A DNA stretch of 64,000 nucleotides from Neurospora crassa OR74A (Eukaryota; Ascomycota; Sordariomycetes; Sordariales; Sordariaceae): the NCBI RefSeq assembly GCF_000182925.2, contig NC_026503.1, positions 3,906,001 to 3,970,000 of the forward strand, read 5' to 3'. The position numbers and the translations under genes are program-made. The notes beneath the pieces were generated by a model. The model was not told where the DNA came from, searched no databases, and saw only the letters and a list, made by a program, of their open reading frames with translations. Below, piece by piece: positions 34,746-47,596 of this stretch. Each line of letters begins with the position of its first letter. Position 1 is the stretch's first letter.

Positions 34746-37700
34746 AGCAGTCGGACTATGAGGGAGTGGACGGTGTCTTTTTTATAATTCTGTAATCATT
34801 CTTCTTTCTCGATATTCGAGTTGGTGTCATTTTGACATTACGTTTTATTGTCCTGTTTTTTCTTCTTTTTCTTTCCTTTCGTTTTCGTTGTACAACTCAC
34901 ATTGGCGTGAGAGTGAACGACTACAACAACTTTTTGTGGAAACAACCGGCTGTCTTGGAACAGCTGCTGAGTTGAATGCGGGGGTGGGGGAACTGAAATG
35001 ACAATAGAGGTTACAAGGTATATATACATTATGTTATTGCGAGTTTGTACATAGACGGAGAGACTCGGGGGCAGAGTCGGACCACTTAAAAGGTGCCGGA
35101 CTGAGGATTTTGCTTCCCACTCATCAATGGCTTCTTTTGAAGATGGAAGACACCTTGGATATGGCACTAGCAGAGATCAGCAGCGTATATAATACTATTT
35201 GATAATTCCACAGCAAGACATCGATGCAAGGTGGCCGGGAAGTGCGGTGTACTTGGCTGTGAACAACGAACTGCAAGCAGTATGCAGTCAGAACTCTGTT
35301 GATGACGCCGCCACTAGTAGAGTGATCAATAAGTGGAGGTATCTGATGGTTATCTTGAGTCTGACGTACTTACAGTCTCCAGTCCGTCCTGGAAAGAGGA
35401 TACATGCCCCAGCCCTCCAAAGGCCCCTCTGCTCTTTCCCTCTCAAGCTGCAATGGGGTAGTAACGAACTCGGCACTCGCTTGCGCTACAGTACACCTAC
35501 TAGTACATGACCATGAGTGCGGATTGTGAGTGACCTCAATGTAAGTGAGATACGAAGGAGCGACTGGGACTAGGTGGTAATTTGAACTGCAGTGGTTGGG
35601 GTTGGTAGAGTTAAGTTTAAGTGATGGGACGGTCGGTACCTTGGGAATAATGCATCACAACGCTCTACTTTACAGGACACTTACTTACCTCTACCGATCT
35701 TGCGAACTGAACCGAGAACTGAAGACGGAATTGTCTTTGAAGTGCGTGCCTGCAGTAAGAGGTAGTGGACGTTGGTTGTAAGCCCACTCACTGACTGCAC
35801 CGACTGTGGCTGCAGTGTCAGACGATCTGGAGCAACTGAAGATTGCCGGGCTGTTGACAATCCCGGCCTCCGTCTCGATATTGCATTACGTGCAGTGTGT
35901 ACTGCCCCATGAATCCCATGCTGGCATTGGATCATTGCACACCACAGCAAGCAGCACGGACAGGCTCATCAAGAACTGAAGTAAGTACACTGGGGAGCTA
36001 TCTGTTAGAAGGGCTAGCAGAGCGATGAAATTCTACATAGTTAAGGTCGGGCCTCACTAACAGATGTACATCTCCCAAGTAGTCATAGTTTCTGATCCTT
36101 CGCTCCTTCCTTTGCTGATCGATCCGTCATCATATCTAGGTATGTACCTAACTTCCCAAGCGCTCCGGTTCGGCAAGAACAACTGCTGGCAACCGAACAC
36201 CTCTTCCGTTAGTTTCAGACTGCAGTGAGACCAGCTCAGCTGGGGGACTCACTGAGGAGATCTCATGGTACCTAGGTATTAATCTCAGAAATTGTTGTGA
36301 GCCATCAGTCAACGAGGGAGCAACCAATTGCGTGTTCCAGTCTTTCCCTGCAACGGTTTGTGCCTTTCAAATCGCCCGGCAACTGAGTGCCTACCTCTAG
36401 CGAAAGGTAGGTAAAGACCGTACTCTAAGCTTCTCGCGCAGTGGATCTACTCGGCTGGATATTGTGCTATCTGGACGGTGCAGTGGCTAAGCTGCTCGCT
36501 ATACTCCAGTCTTACTGTGAGCTCTTGCTTCTCAATGCCGAATGACAACATGCCACCACGAACTTCCTGATCTTGTTTGCGTACGCTACGTGCGAGAACA
36601 AATCCAGTCCTAATCTTTATTGGAAATACTATGCCAGATGCCCATATGGTCTCCAATCTCCTCACTGGTTACCTACCTAGGTATGAAAGGACATTCGCCA
36701 CTCACGCTCTAGAAGCATGAATGGGAATGGGCGTACGTGAGTAGGTACGTGTGCAACGGTAAGTACAAGCATGAAAATACAAGATGTGTGTGATGGGCAG
36801 GTGTGTCAAAATATCCATGTCCCAATTTTCCGTTCGACACAAACCATTAAACAAAGATAGACACGGACTGTGTACGTACATTTGTGTGTTCAGAACTAAG
36901 ATCCAGAACAGATCAACCCGAAAGCATTCAAGGGATTGCTACACTGCGCTCATCTTCTAACGTAGTTTGGTCTGGCCGAGTTGGTTCGAATGAGCTCACA
37001 TCAAGATCAGAGGAAGCTCGTAAGTAGGTACTTTCGATCCAGTACTCTCGTCTTAGATGTGATATATATATTCTTTTTTCTCGAATATAGTTGTCCATCA
37101 CAAATAGGGCACCTGTCATACATGCCCCAGATCCTCGCTCGCCTCGTTTTCTTGCCGCTACTTCCATTCAGCCCCTTGCCGAGGGCCGATCTACACGTCT
37201 GACTTGACTTGAGTTGAAATTGGAGGTTCAGTTGGTCATGTTCCTCCCATTATGCTCTCTCAAGATACACACTAGAGAAACGTATTGCCAGATGTCAACT
37301 GCTATTCAGTTATCAGTAGAGTACGGTTCTGTGGATGGATGGGCAACACACTGTCCAAACGTTACACAGCGACTCGCGCCCACAGTCAATACCTACCTAG
37401 GTACCTACCTAACTATAGCTTTCCTAGCACACTCACCCACAGCCTGTGCCCATCTTCCCGAGTTTCACTTGTATCCTCCTCAATTCCAAACTTACACAAG
37501 GCAGCCCAACAATGCCAAGGTACTTTCATTATCTCTAGCTCCTTGGTTCCAGTCAAGGCCGGCCGCAAGAGACACCATCCGGAAAATACATTGCACATAG
37601 GTAGCACTTGACAGAACAGACTACTACCTACCTACTGTGTAAGTAGTATCGGAAAGGTCTGACTCAAAATTTGGCATCAGGCGTCACGTCAAGTAGTACA

Positions 37701-38666
37701 TCTACCACTTGACTCCTGTCTTGTTACCCTTGTACACCAGATTACAGACATCAAGTCCCGAGTCCCGGCCCTTGTGTTTGAACCCTGTAGAGCAGAAAGA
37801 TATCATTCAGTTACCAAGTGCCATTCGGTCCAGTCTTTCCAGGATCTTCGCCTCTGTTATTCATCGGCTATCCAAGGTCCGTCATCCCGTCGACCGCTCA
37901 CTGAGTTGTTCGTGCGGCTCCATTCAGGCTTACATAGGAGACGTTGTGTCGCCATCCATTTTCTTCCATACATGTTCTGGAAGCTGGGGCAGAGCGGCAT
38001 GACAAGCGAGCCGTTGTTACATCCGGTAGAACCTGCAGCAGATAATGATGACTCAGGTTCGATTACATGGAGCACGCCAACTTTGTTATCTTGTATCGAA
38101 GGACCGAGAATGAACCCTTATTCTGAGAGCCAGAAAGGATGCGTGTTTGATGTCGGTCGACCAAGAGTGAAGGTGTGGTTGATAAGGCATTGCCTAGCTA
38201 GTAAACAAAGGCTGTCTGGGAGAAAAGAAAAGTGCAAATTCAACATGATGCGTGTGGTGAAAAGGTTTTTATATGAGATAAGAGGTCAATTAAACATAAG
38301 GCCTCTCTAGACACACGCTAACGCTCTATCAATCGCAAATCAAGCCCCGGGCGTGAACTCCATATGTATCTCCCCAAAACCTTTTAGGTGAGCATTTCAA
38401 AGTCAACATGACTATTCGTCCAAATCGAATGAAAAACTTCTTCTTTCGTCAACCCATATCAACGTTTTTTTTTTCTTTTCTCTTTTTCCTTTATTTGTTT
38501 TTTGGTGCCAATATCCATTCTAGGTAACCGAAACGAACAATCACGATTGATGTTGTGTTTGCGAACAATCAGGGATTTACTCCTTATTGATGTTTCCCAT
38601 TCTCTTTGACATGCTAAGAAGAGAGTTAGTGTCTTGGTTATCACTTCAGGAATGTTCAAGGTAGGC
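34746..38666. other. 3.9-kb gene-free region between FMP27 and GDH2
   Basis: Lies between the 3' ends of two convergent genes. It carries the densest group of TACCTAGGTA-like motifs in the window (about 36136, 36267, 36669, 37390, 37621). The longest open frame, 37774-38310, starts at GTG and has an implausible Arg/Ser/Cys/His composition. T-rich tracts at 38465-38505 precede the GDH2 3' end. I see no tRNA, no transposase motif and no splice-consistent gene. Confidence 0.5.
37390..37411. repeat. TACCTA/TAGGTA motif cluster, longest copy in the FMP27-GDH2 gap
   Basis: The 22 bases consist of ACCT/AGGT tetramers with a CCTAGG core and a GGTACC site. It is the longest of many similar short copies in this window's non-coding DNA. 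Confidence 0.8.
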
Positions 38667-41600
38667 TTACAAATCATAGAAAGCAAACTGGCTGGGCGAG
38701 CTACCAAACTCATAGACGAAGCGACTGGCGAGGTAGCTGCCAAAGATGGCCCTCAGATACGAATCGGGAACACGCTCGATGATGGTATCGAGGCCGATCT
38801 TGTTAATGAGAAGGTTGGGCAAGGCATCGGCAAGGACGGACCTGCGAATCTTCTCGTTGTCCCAGAGCTCCGAACGCTGGAGATCCTCGTCAAGAGAGGT
38901 GATGGCCAATGACAACTTGTCAGAGAGAACAGATCGAGGAAGGCCAGTCTGCTCATGTTCCCGCCAGATGGCCTCGAACTCGAGGCGGGCATTGTCCTGG
39001 ATCTTGTTTTGCACTTCCTTGACATAGGCCTGGTAGAACTCGGGCGCATTGCCGCGGGAATCGTGGCACATGTGGGTAACGAAGCCCTTGTCGTCAAAGC
39101 TGAGGGAGGCAAGGACCTCGAGCGATGAGCTGGTTACACCGCCTTTGTTGGCACTGGCATCCTTGTAAACGATGCAGCCGGCTTCCTCCAGTCTGAGCTT
39201 GGCATCTTGAGTGATGAACAGGTTGGCACCCTCAACAATATATGGGATGGTTGACTTTCCATCCTTGATAAGCTTGTTGACTGAGGAGAGGTCGATCGAC
39301 TCGGGACGGCCACCGCAAGGCACGAACATATCAGTGATGCCGTTGTCGCGAAGATGGTACGTGTTACGGAATGCAGTGCCATTGTGCACAACCTCTCCGT
39401 TGGGGAGTGTGACGTTGGTATCGTCACAAAGCACACGATAACCATCCTTGGAAAGCTTGGCGATATCAAAGTTTGAGATCATAGCACGAGCCTTGGCAAG
39501 ACGGCGTAACTCATCCTTGTCAATGCCGTTGGGGTCGCAGAGGACACCGGATCCGTCAACGATAGCAGTGTAAGTCTCGTTGCTGAGCAGAATCTCGTTG
39601 CTTCCCAGATCACCATCGGGACCACCAGTCTGCATCTTTCTGATCTTGGAGGGATCAAGCTCAAGCTTGCGGTAAATACCCTTGACATACTCACGAACCG
39701 ACAAGGTTGTCATGCCATAGGAGTCGTGAGGGATGCCACCAAGACGTGGTGATTTACCAGTGAAGAAGGATTTCCACCAAGGAGCGCCGCGAGCCCGGGC
39801 ATGCTCAGTGGCCCAGTCGACAAGGTCAGCAGTGTTCTCATCCGGTCCCATGAACAAAATCTCCTCCTTGCCGTAGAGGTCGACAATGGGGTTCTTGATG
39901 CCAGGCGTCTCAGCCTTCAGAAGAAGGTCAAGGATACTATCGATGTACTTCTCAAAGGCCTCGCGGTGCCTGTCTTGCTGCTTGGGGTCAAGGAGAATGA
40001 CACCCTTCGATCCGCCCTCCGGAATATCCTTGTTCTTGCGCTGCTGGGTGCTGGCAAGACCGTAGTTCTCATCAAAGAGATTGCGGGCATTGATCTGGTA
40101 AGCCTCCTTACTTCGAGACTTGACAATACGAATACCACCCCGTGCAATATCCTTGAAGCGGAGGTGGAAACCTCGCGACTCGGAAGTGATGACGAGGAAC
40201 ATTCCGTACAGCGGCTTGGGATACTCGACTTCCGGAAGGAACGAGGGATTAAGCCGGAAGCTCAAAGCGACTTTGGTGGGAGTGAAGAAGTTCGTCTTGA
40301 GGACTGCATTGTTGAATACACGGAAGGCAGTCATAACCATTTCCTCGTGCTCGTTAGAAACGTCCTTGGTGATCTTCTCCTTAAGCCTGGCATCAGAAAG
40401 GACCTCCATGACCGGCGTAGGCGCAATGAGATGGCGATCATAATCGCTGCCGACCCGAAGGTGAACGCTGGCGAATGAGGCGTAGAGAGCGCGCACAAGT
40501 TGCGGGTGGGAGCTGATGATTTCAAGAATGTAGTCAGGTGTAAAGGTCTCGGTACGCAGACGCTTCTTCATCTTGGAGAGAATCTCAACATGCGAGTTGT
40601 TCTTGGGGTCCAGGGCTGCAATGAGCGAAGTGTACTCTGTCCCAAGACGGTTCAAGAAATGCTGAACAAACACCCAGACGCAGTGGGCATAGATGGTCTC
40701 CTGCAGACTGAGTTCACCAGAGGCAAACATGTTGTGAAACTTGTTCTGGGGAAGGCAGTACAGCAAGGAAATCTCCTTGGTGATCTGGTGAATAGATTGC
40801 TCAAGAGGAGGGTGCTTGCCGTCGATGTTCGCAGCAGGGCGCAGATAGATACTCATGACGGTAATACCATTGGAGAACTGCTCAACGTACTTACGAGAGC
40901 TTGTGACGCCGTAGTAGTGGTAAAGGTCGCTGAGGGCGCTGAAGATACCCTTTGCTGTTCGAGAGCGGAAGGCAACTACCAGTCTCATTTCCTCCGAGCC
41001 CTCGATGTCGAAAACCTCAATGACGGGACCATGTCGGCTCACGGCAACCTGGATGATGTCCTGGTAGATCTGCTTGGTGTTCTTGGTAGCCTTGGCAAGG
41101 AACATGCGGTCGCTGATCACTTCCAGGCGAGTTTCCTTGGGATCGGCGTTAGAATCAACAAAGAGACACTGATAGACAAAGTAGCAACGAAGAGCTGCCT
41201 TGGAGTTCTCCTTCTGCCCCAGGACACCGGGGGATCTGAAAGTCTCGACACGGAAACGCTTCGAAGTATCGTCGCCATCCAAGTACTTGGACTCGAGTCT
41301 GTGCTCATATCGCGGACCGTCGAAGGAGGTCATGCCGGGTTCGCTTGTGTCGATGTAAATGGCGTGGTCCGAGGCTTCCATATCCAGTCTGATCTCTTCC
41401 CGCTTGTCCTCGCGAGAGAAAGCAGCAACTTTGGCCGCATAGAGAGATGTGATATGATTTGCAACCGCCTGAGGGTTTTCTAGTTGGAAGTAGACGTCGT
41501 CGATGCCAAGCTCATTATAGAACCACGCAATCTGACCGTCAACCAGAGTCTCGGGAATCCAGCCGCCCTGGACAATGATATTCTTGACTGTGATGAATAT

Positions 41601-41969
41601 CAGTAAATGATATAGCACAGTATATGCGTAGAATTACCAACCTTGCTTCATCTGCTCTGCCTTTCCCTGGAAGACAGGGGCAACATATCCAACAGTTGCG
41701 GAGCGGAGCACCCTGTGCCCGTTGCCGTTCACCTTGGGATAGCTGACATGTGTCGGCTGAGGAGAAGGATGTCTGGGCGTCTGATCTTTGAGGCGATCAA
41801 CCAACTTGTGGGCTGGGACCGGGGCTGAAGGAGAATCCATCATGGTATCGCCTGAGGACTCGAAAAGTTCGGGAAAACTAGACATGGGAAGGTCAGTTTG
41901 AATGGTCAAGCCAGATGCTCTGCGCTTGTAGCCCCCAGTGCTTGGGAGGGGAATCACTACGTCCGCCAT
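38667..41969 (-). CDS. GDH2: NAD-specific glutamate dehydrogenase (large fungal type)
   Basis: Oxidatively deaminates glutamate to 2-oxoglutarate and ammonium with NAD+; the catabolic enzyme used when amino acids serve as carbon or nitrogen source. Exons on the minus strand 41969-41642 and 41587-38667, intron of 54 nt with a GTTGGT donor, total 1082 residues, the expected size of the 115-kDa fungal class. The N-terminal 110 residues are Ser/Pro-rich. Catalytic-domain signatures: DIARGGIRIVKSRSKEAYQI, then IPEGGSKGVILLD with the likely catalytic lysine K637. GPDENTADLVDWATEHARAR follows, then GIPHDSYGMTTLSVREYVKG, and the nucleotide-binding part with TGGPDGDLGSNEILLSNETY and VEGANLFITQDAKLRLE. 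Spliced residues across the junction read EQMKQVKNIIVQGGW. The start ATG at 41969 is the only one giving a long conserved N-terminal frame. Confidence 0.96.
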
Positions 41970-43462
41970 AGCGATTGGAGTGAGGTGACAAAGGCCTCCC
42001 AGGCTACAATCAACGTGTGTAGAATGAGGTGTACAGAGACAGAAGGGAAAATGATAAAGAAGAAGGGAACGATGAGGCTTCTAGAAGGGAGTTTTGTAGG
42101 GCATTCATGGTGCAATGACAGCCGTTGGCCTTTCATCTTGACCGTGGTATGACCGATATCAGAAAGCTCAACGTGAAAACAAGAATAACCAGAACATGGA
42201 AGGCCCCGTATCAGGTCAAACAGGTCAAGCCCCCAAGATCGGATAAGCCAGGTCGGCCACAAATCGTGGCACAGCCGTGAGCCAGGGAAGGGAGAAAGGG
42301 TGACACGGCAACATGGCATTGATAACGGCAAGACAAACTCGATGCCGCCAAATTGGGACGGCAGGAAAAAACGAGCGCGCCTCGTTTGGTTTTGCGGGAG
42401 TGTAAGCTCCGGCATGCGAGTTTGTGCTTACCGCGCTCTAAGCCATGCTTTCGTGTTTCATCTCGTGCTGATAAGAGAAAGACACAACCTTTTGGGGGCG
42501 TATGCGAGGGAGACGTACCTGGTCAGAACTTTGCTTGACAGTCGAGATTATCCGCCTAGGCAGATGAAAAGGGATTGGCAATTTCAGGGCAGCACAGATA
42601 CTTGCGCTTAGGTGCTGATGCTGGGCGGCAGGTATCCGTGTGTATGAGGACCTGTGCTATTTCGAGAAGATCACAGGCGTCGGTAGAGTGATGCTGTGAT
42701 GCTGGTGTGCTCGTTGGCGGGGCGATAGAGGAATGGTACCTGGAGGGGCAAGAACCAAGGCAAGATGCAACGGTCCAGCGATAAGGGTAAGCGTGTCTCG
42801 GAGGCTTCGAGAGACAAAGAGGACAAGTGTGAGAAGCTGTCGGAGGTATTTTGTTGACAGCAATGCCCAGATTCCTGTTGGCCTGTTAGAACGCGGCTTT
42901 CAAGACTGACCAGATAACACGATGCGCATTGTGAAAGGAATCGTGTGCTTGTTGGCCAGAAGCCCTCAATGGCGAGCCACTTAAACGGCTGGTTCCATTT
43001 TCCATGGCGACTTGGAAAAGGTCCCAATCCATCTCCAATCTCTCGTTCCTGACCGACTCATCCTTTCCGTCTGGCCGGCAATGGGGACGCTGAAGGACTC
43101 GAATGAGGATCGGGAGAGATTGCAATCAGAGAAGGAGCACAAAAGACTGCGTGTTCCATGGTACAGGTGACACCAGGATTCATCCCAATGATGCCAGGCA
43201 TTCATCCCAACATCCAGAACTACGGGACTCGCTTTGCACGCGCCAGCTATCACCCCGAGCAAGGACTCGGGCAACACGCGGCCTTGGCATCCCAGCCTTC
43301 GTTGGTGGTATATAATGCGAACTTCCGCCTTGCCGCGCAACGGCTGAAATCCCTCGAGATAAGGGAATTAGGGGCAGAGAAGGAATATCCGGACGGAAAC
43401 ATGAAGGTGGTGGGGACGGAGAGACAAGATCCAGGGGAGATCGGTATTCGGGGGACGTGAAA

Positions 43463-43485
43463 GTAGGTAGGTAGGTAGGTAGGTA
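43463..43485. repeat. GTAG tetranucleotide microsatellite (5.75 units)
   Basis: Perfect GTAG run in non-coding DNA; compositionally the same unit as the dispersed TAGGTAGG motifs. Confidence 0.95.
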
Positions 43486-45725
43486 TTCCCGGAAGGGCAG
43501 TGTAGGTAGTGGTAGTGGTTGCAGCGGCAATGGTGGTAAACCGTGCTGAGTGGTTCAGGGGTGACCCAAGCACCTTATACGTTGGTCTTGTCCATGTCGC
43601 CAACTGGAAGGGCAATTGCTAGTGTTATAGAGGTAATCGCCCTGACATCTCCGCCGAGGGTATTAGGTATCCAGGTAAAAGAGAAAAAGCGCCACCTACA
43701 AAAATGGACCGCTGAGTGAGGATACTCGGCAGAGTTTGTCGCACTGAGATACGACGGGTTTGTGTGCTTGGCTGGAATACAGCGAAGGGTTTCGTCGGTT
43801 GGCGGGTGGATATAGAGGTGCAAGAGACCTAGAGGCAGTCGGAGTTAAACCGCCGAGGATGAAACAACCGGCCAAGGCTCAATGACAGAAAAGAAGGCCT
43901 GGAGTTGTTGACCTTAACATCAAGGAATGAAGTGTGTGTATCAAGTATAGTCTTTGATCTCGAGCCTTGTGATTGTTGGCTGACGGGCGGGCGTCACAGA
44001 GCTCTTTATATGGCTGCACAGTTCCGGCGTGTAGGCAATCCATGTTGCTGCAACAACAAGTGACCTCTGGAGTTGGGGATGGGAGCTTACCAGGATGAGG
44101 TGGAAGCCATGGACCGCCGTTGATGGGTCGTGATGGACCCCGACCGATAGGTGTAGTGTATTGACGATGCGTGGCTTGTCAGAAATTTACAACGCTGCAG
44201 CCAGGTTGCGAGGATCGTTGACTCCCACCTGACAAGGTACCTCTAGGTAAAGAGTTAGCGAAAGTAACTCCCATGTACCTGCCTGATTCCCTTTCACGAT
44301 GTGCCATGTCGTCAAAGAAGGAATGGATGAGTTGCTCACTCTATCCCCAGAACGCAAGAGTCCAATGAGAGTCTGGGGTACAGGTACGTACCTGATTGTG
44401 GGCCTTTTCTCGCTCTGTCACCAACGAATTTGCCGTGCCGGACTGCCTACCTAAGCCTGATCGGGATGTTTCTGGCCTGTGCTGATTGGGTCACAGGATC
44501 GGTACCTGAACGGGTAACCGGGGCTTCCCTCGTTTCTATTTGCAGCCAAGGTACGGGGTACGTACCTCTCCTCAGTGGGGCATCCCTTCTCCTTCTCCAG
44601 AAGAGCGGCTATTCGAGGTTTTCCAGTTGGCGATATCAGTTTCTCCCTGTACGTAGCCAAGTTCTTTTCTCTTTCGTATTGCCGGCCCCTCGTCAATGTC
44701 GCCATCCGACTCATAGCTATGTAAAACCTTTGAACCGAAGTCATTGTGACTCCTCTTCGTGCCCTTCTGCCGTCTTCGCTCTCACCAACATACGCAACTC
44801 TTTCATGCGGCACAGAGCTTCCACTTGCTATGAGGGCCTCATATTCAGGTTACCTTTGAGCGACTTTCATACGGGGAGCACCCCTGCGCATTGATGCTTG
44901 TCAAGTGGTCAACTGGTCGACTGTTGACAAACAAGCAGAACATTGCAGGCACATTTCACCACGATTTTCCCGCTTCTCACCACAGCATACACTAAACCGG
45001 CCATAGGGGGGGTCGCCCGTCGAGCACGTTCTGGAAGCAAGCGTTCAGGTTTTCTGGTGCAGTCTGCCCCGTTGGTACCCAGTGTCGTGATGTACACCGT
45101 GCGAAGTTGAATATTGCTGGCGGGGATCACGACCGCCCGGGACATTTGCCTCTCCGTCAGCCTAGGTTTACATACAAGTAGTAATGAGCAGCTGGACAGG
45201 AGACAAAGATGTACCTCCACAGTATTCGATGCTTCGTATCCCGGATTCTCTGCTGGATATGGCAGCTGGACGGGAAGAGATTTTTGCATCGCATGCAGCC
45301 CTGTAAAGCACTATGCATACCATAGGAAGGTGGAAGCAGCCTTAGACAGTAGGTGGTGCTGCCGGTGGACTCGGGTTTCGTCAACAACGATCATGTTGTG
45401 TGACGGCGTCGGTGCTTCTTTACCGCCTCTTGGCTTGGCCATTGAGAGTCCAGCGAGCTGAGAAACGCTTACTGGCATCATAATCGTGTATACTGGCCTC
45501 ATCGATGTTCTGGGGCCTCTAAATCGTCGTTAAATTTGGACCATTTTTGACTGTGATCGTAAAGGTTTCAAACAAGCTGGTCCCGTGATGGCCCCTAGTA
45601 CGTAAAAAATTGGAGAAGTTGGAGCTCCCTGGCGGCCTGTACTCCGCGATTACTCCCTGTCTTTCCAGACCGGCTCCGTTGGAATAGCCGGAACCTATAG
45701 CGGCTGCTGAGTGGTTGTGTCGCCT

Positions 45726-45821
45726 GTTTCCATTACCCCCAGCTTTTCCCAAAACCGTACTTCTTTGAACCAGTCCGTGTGTGCTAGAGACGCCATCAAG
45801 TAATCTGGGGGTAATAGAAAC
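45726..45821. repeat. Imperfect inverted repeat, 17-bp arms with 62-bp spacer
   Basis: GTTTCCATTACCCCCAG at 45726-45742 pairs with CTGGGGGTAATAGAAAC at 45805-45821 with one mismatch. It could form a stem or be the remnant of a short inverted-repeat element; no target-site duplication is visible at the flanks. Confidence 0.6.
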
Positions 45822-47596
45822 TATCTGGTCGTCGCACGGGATCCTGAAGTTGGCTCTTGTTGCAGAACTAAGCCCAAACTTGCGCGTTTGGTATGGAGTC
45901 AACGAGGGTCCGTATGGGAGTCTCCGCCTACCACAACTCTCTTTCTAGGCTTGACCGCTGATGTGCCGTAATGGCCGCCGGGGATTACGACAGCCTCTAC
46001 CTTCCGGATCGCCTACCGAGGAGGGGCAAGTCCTGCCCCTGTTGACACCGTCGCTTCTGAGCTGCGAGTTGCGCTTGCGGGAGGGCTGGCGGGGCTGGCG
46101 GAAACCATTGTGGCTACTGTCAGGGACGAAAGTTCTGTTGGTCTCGTGTTCTCCTCGACAGGCTTTAGCAGAGCGCTGTGAAATTCCACCAAAACAAACC
46201 TAACTGGTCACGGGAGCGTGGCTTCAGGAATTTCCACCGGCCGTTGGCATTGTTTAATCCCGCCAAGCAATCCAAGCTTTTTCCCCAGACCCAACATCCT
46301 GGCCCGCCAATCCAAACGTAACAACTCCTCATTCAGATTTTAGGTTCCCCTGACGAGACAGCTTCTCAATGTCAAAAGAAATGTACACTACACCACAGCT
46401 CAGCTCCAGTGTTTCGATACAAGCTGAGACGGGGAGCACCGCCACGGGTTGAATCCACAATGGTCAAGCATGCTATAGTACCGAGAGTTCAATGAACAAG
46501 TGATGTCCCTTGTGTCTCACTGTCCATACCGTTGCCTCATGTCAACCTTTGCTCAGCTGACCAAAGACTTATTTCCCACGGTAGACATTCCGATCTGCTG
46601 ATTTACCCGAGAAAACCGTCGTGGGTCTGTCTTCCGGTGACCCCCATTGCCTTTGGCGTCTCGTTTGTCATTTTTGTTGAGTTTTCAAGGTGCTTGCAGT
46701 TCAGGTATCTTGAAGTCCCTTCCCCATAACCTTCTGGTCTTGGGAGCATGCACCGGCAAGTTGTCCTCAAAAGCAAGGACAATGGAGGCCGCATAAGGCA
46801 GAATCGCTAGGCTTTTGAAAGATGTCGTTACAATTCGACTTTCTGCGAACAGGCCCTGAATCGCACTGGCATTTTCTCACATGGCAAGGCGCCACCGATG
46901 ATGCACCTATTGCGGAATGCGGAGACGATGACGCTCATGCTCTGGAGAAGTGAGGGCTTTCGAATTCGGCCTGGTTTTCGAGTTCACGAGACTTGGACCC
47001 TCGCATGTTGAAAGCTTGCGTGCATTGAACGCAGTGCCTGGTGTTTCCATTGAGTCGGAGGTGATCGTTAGGCACCTGTCCTGCGTTGACCGTCAAATGC
47101 CTGGGGTGGGCGGTAATACAATTGCAGAAGCCGCGGACTGGTGCCTCTTGCATGAGAGATTTCACCCCGTGGGTTTCATATCCTTCGTCGTTGGCTCTTG
47201 CGGATTGGCGGCCGGTGGTTTGGTGACTGAGACGTTTGACAACCGACAGCGTTCCATTTGAGATTGGGGGAAAATTGATAGCGAGAGACGGGAATCTTTT
47301 CATTGTAAGTTCAGGCCCGGCCTTGGAAGTGGAAGTCTTCCCCACCGCTCAGGAGGAGTCCATCCCGTCAGTCCGAACGACGTGGGACCGACGGGGAACA
47401 GTGAGGGGCACCCACGGGCCACGCCAGCCCAATGACAACGGGAAAGGTGGGGCACGTCGTTTCCTATTTGAGAAAAGACAACATCGGACCCTCCACTATC
47501 GATAGCGGCAAGAGCCTCACACAACTTTATGACTGCAACGCGTAGTCCACCAACAACCACAACCACTCCATCAACTCACCCAGCAAGTGGAAAAAC

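Larger units (their letters stand above)
41970..47596. other. 5.6-kb gene-free region between divergent GDH2 and BNA5
   Basis: Largest gap in the window. It contains a GTAG microsatellite (43463-43485), several GGTACGTACC-like motifs (44233-44250, 44377-44394, 44551-44570) and an imperfect 17-bp inverted repeat (45726-45742 with 45805-45821). Open frames of up to 154 codons are present on both strands, but none shows a domain, a splice-compatible partner or protein-like composition. It may hold long leaders, regulatory DNA, a decayed gene or non-coding transcripts. Confidence 0.5.

Noticed and set aside
36960-37010. GGTTCGAATGAGC resembling a tRNA T-loop
   Set aside because: No acceptor stem, D arm or anticodon arm can be paired around it.
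37774-38310. 178-codon frame in the FMP27-GDH2 gap
   Set aside because: Begins at GTG, next ATG is far inside, composition is rich in Arg, Ser, Cys and His, and no domain is seen.
44430-44894. 154-codon frame in the GDH2-BNA5 gap
   Set aside because: No domain or codon signal; Ser/Leu/Arg-rich chance frame with no supporting splice sites.
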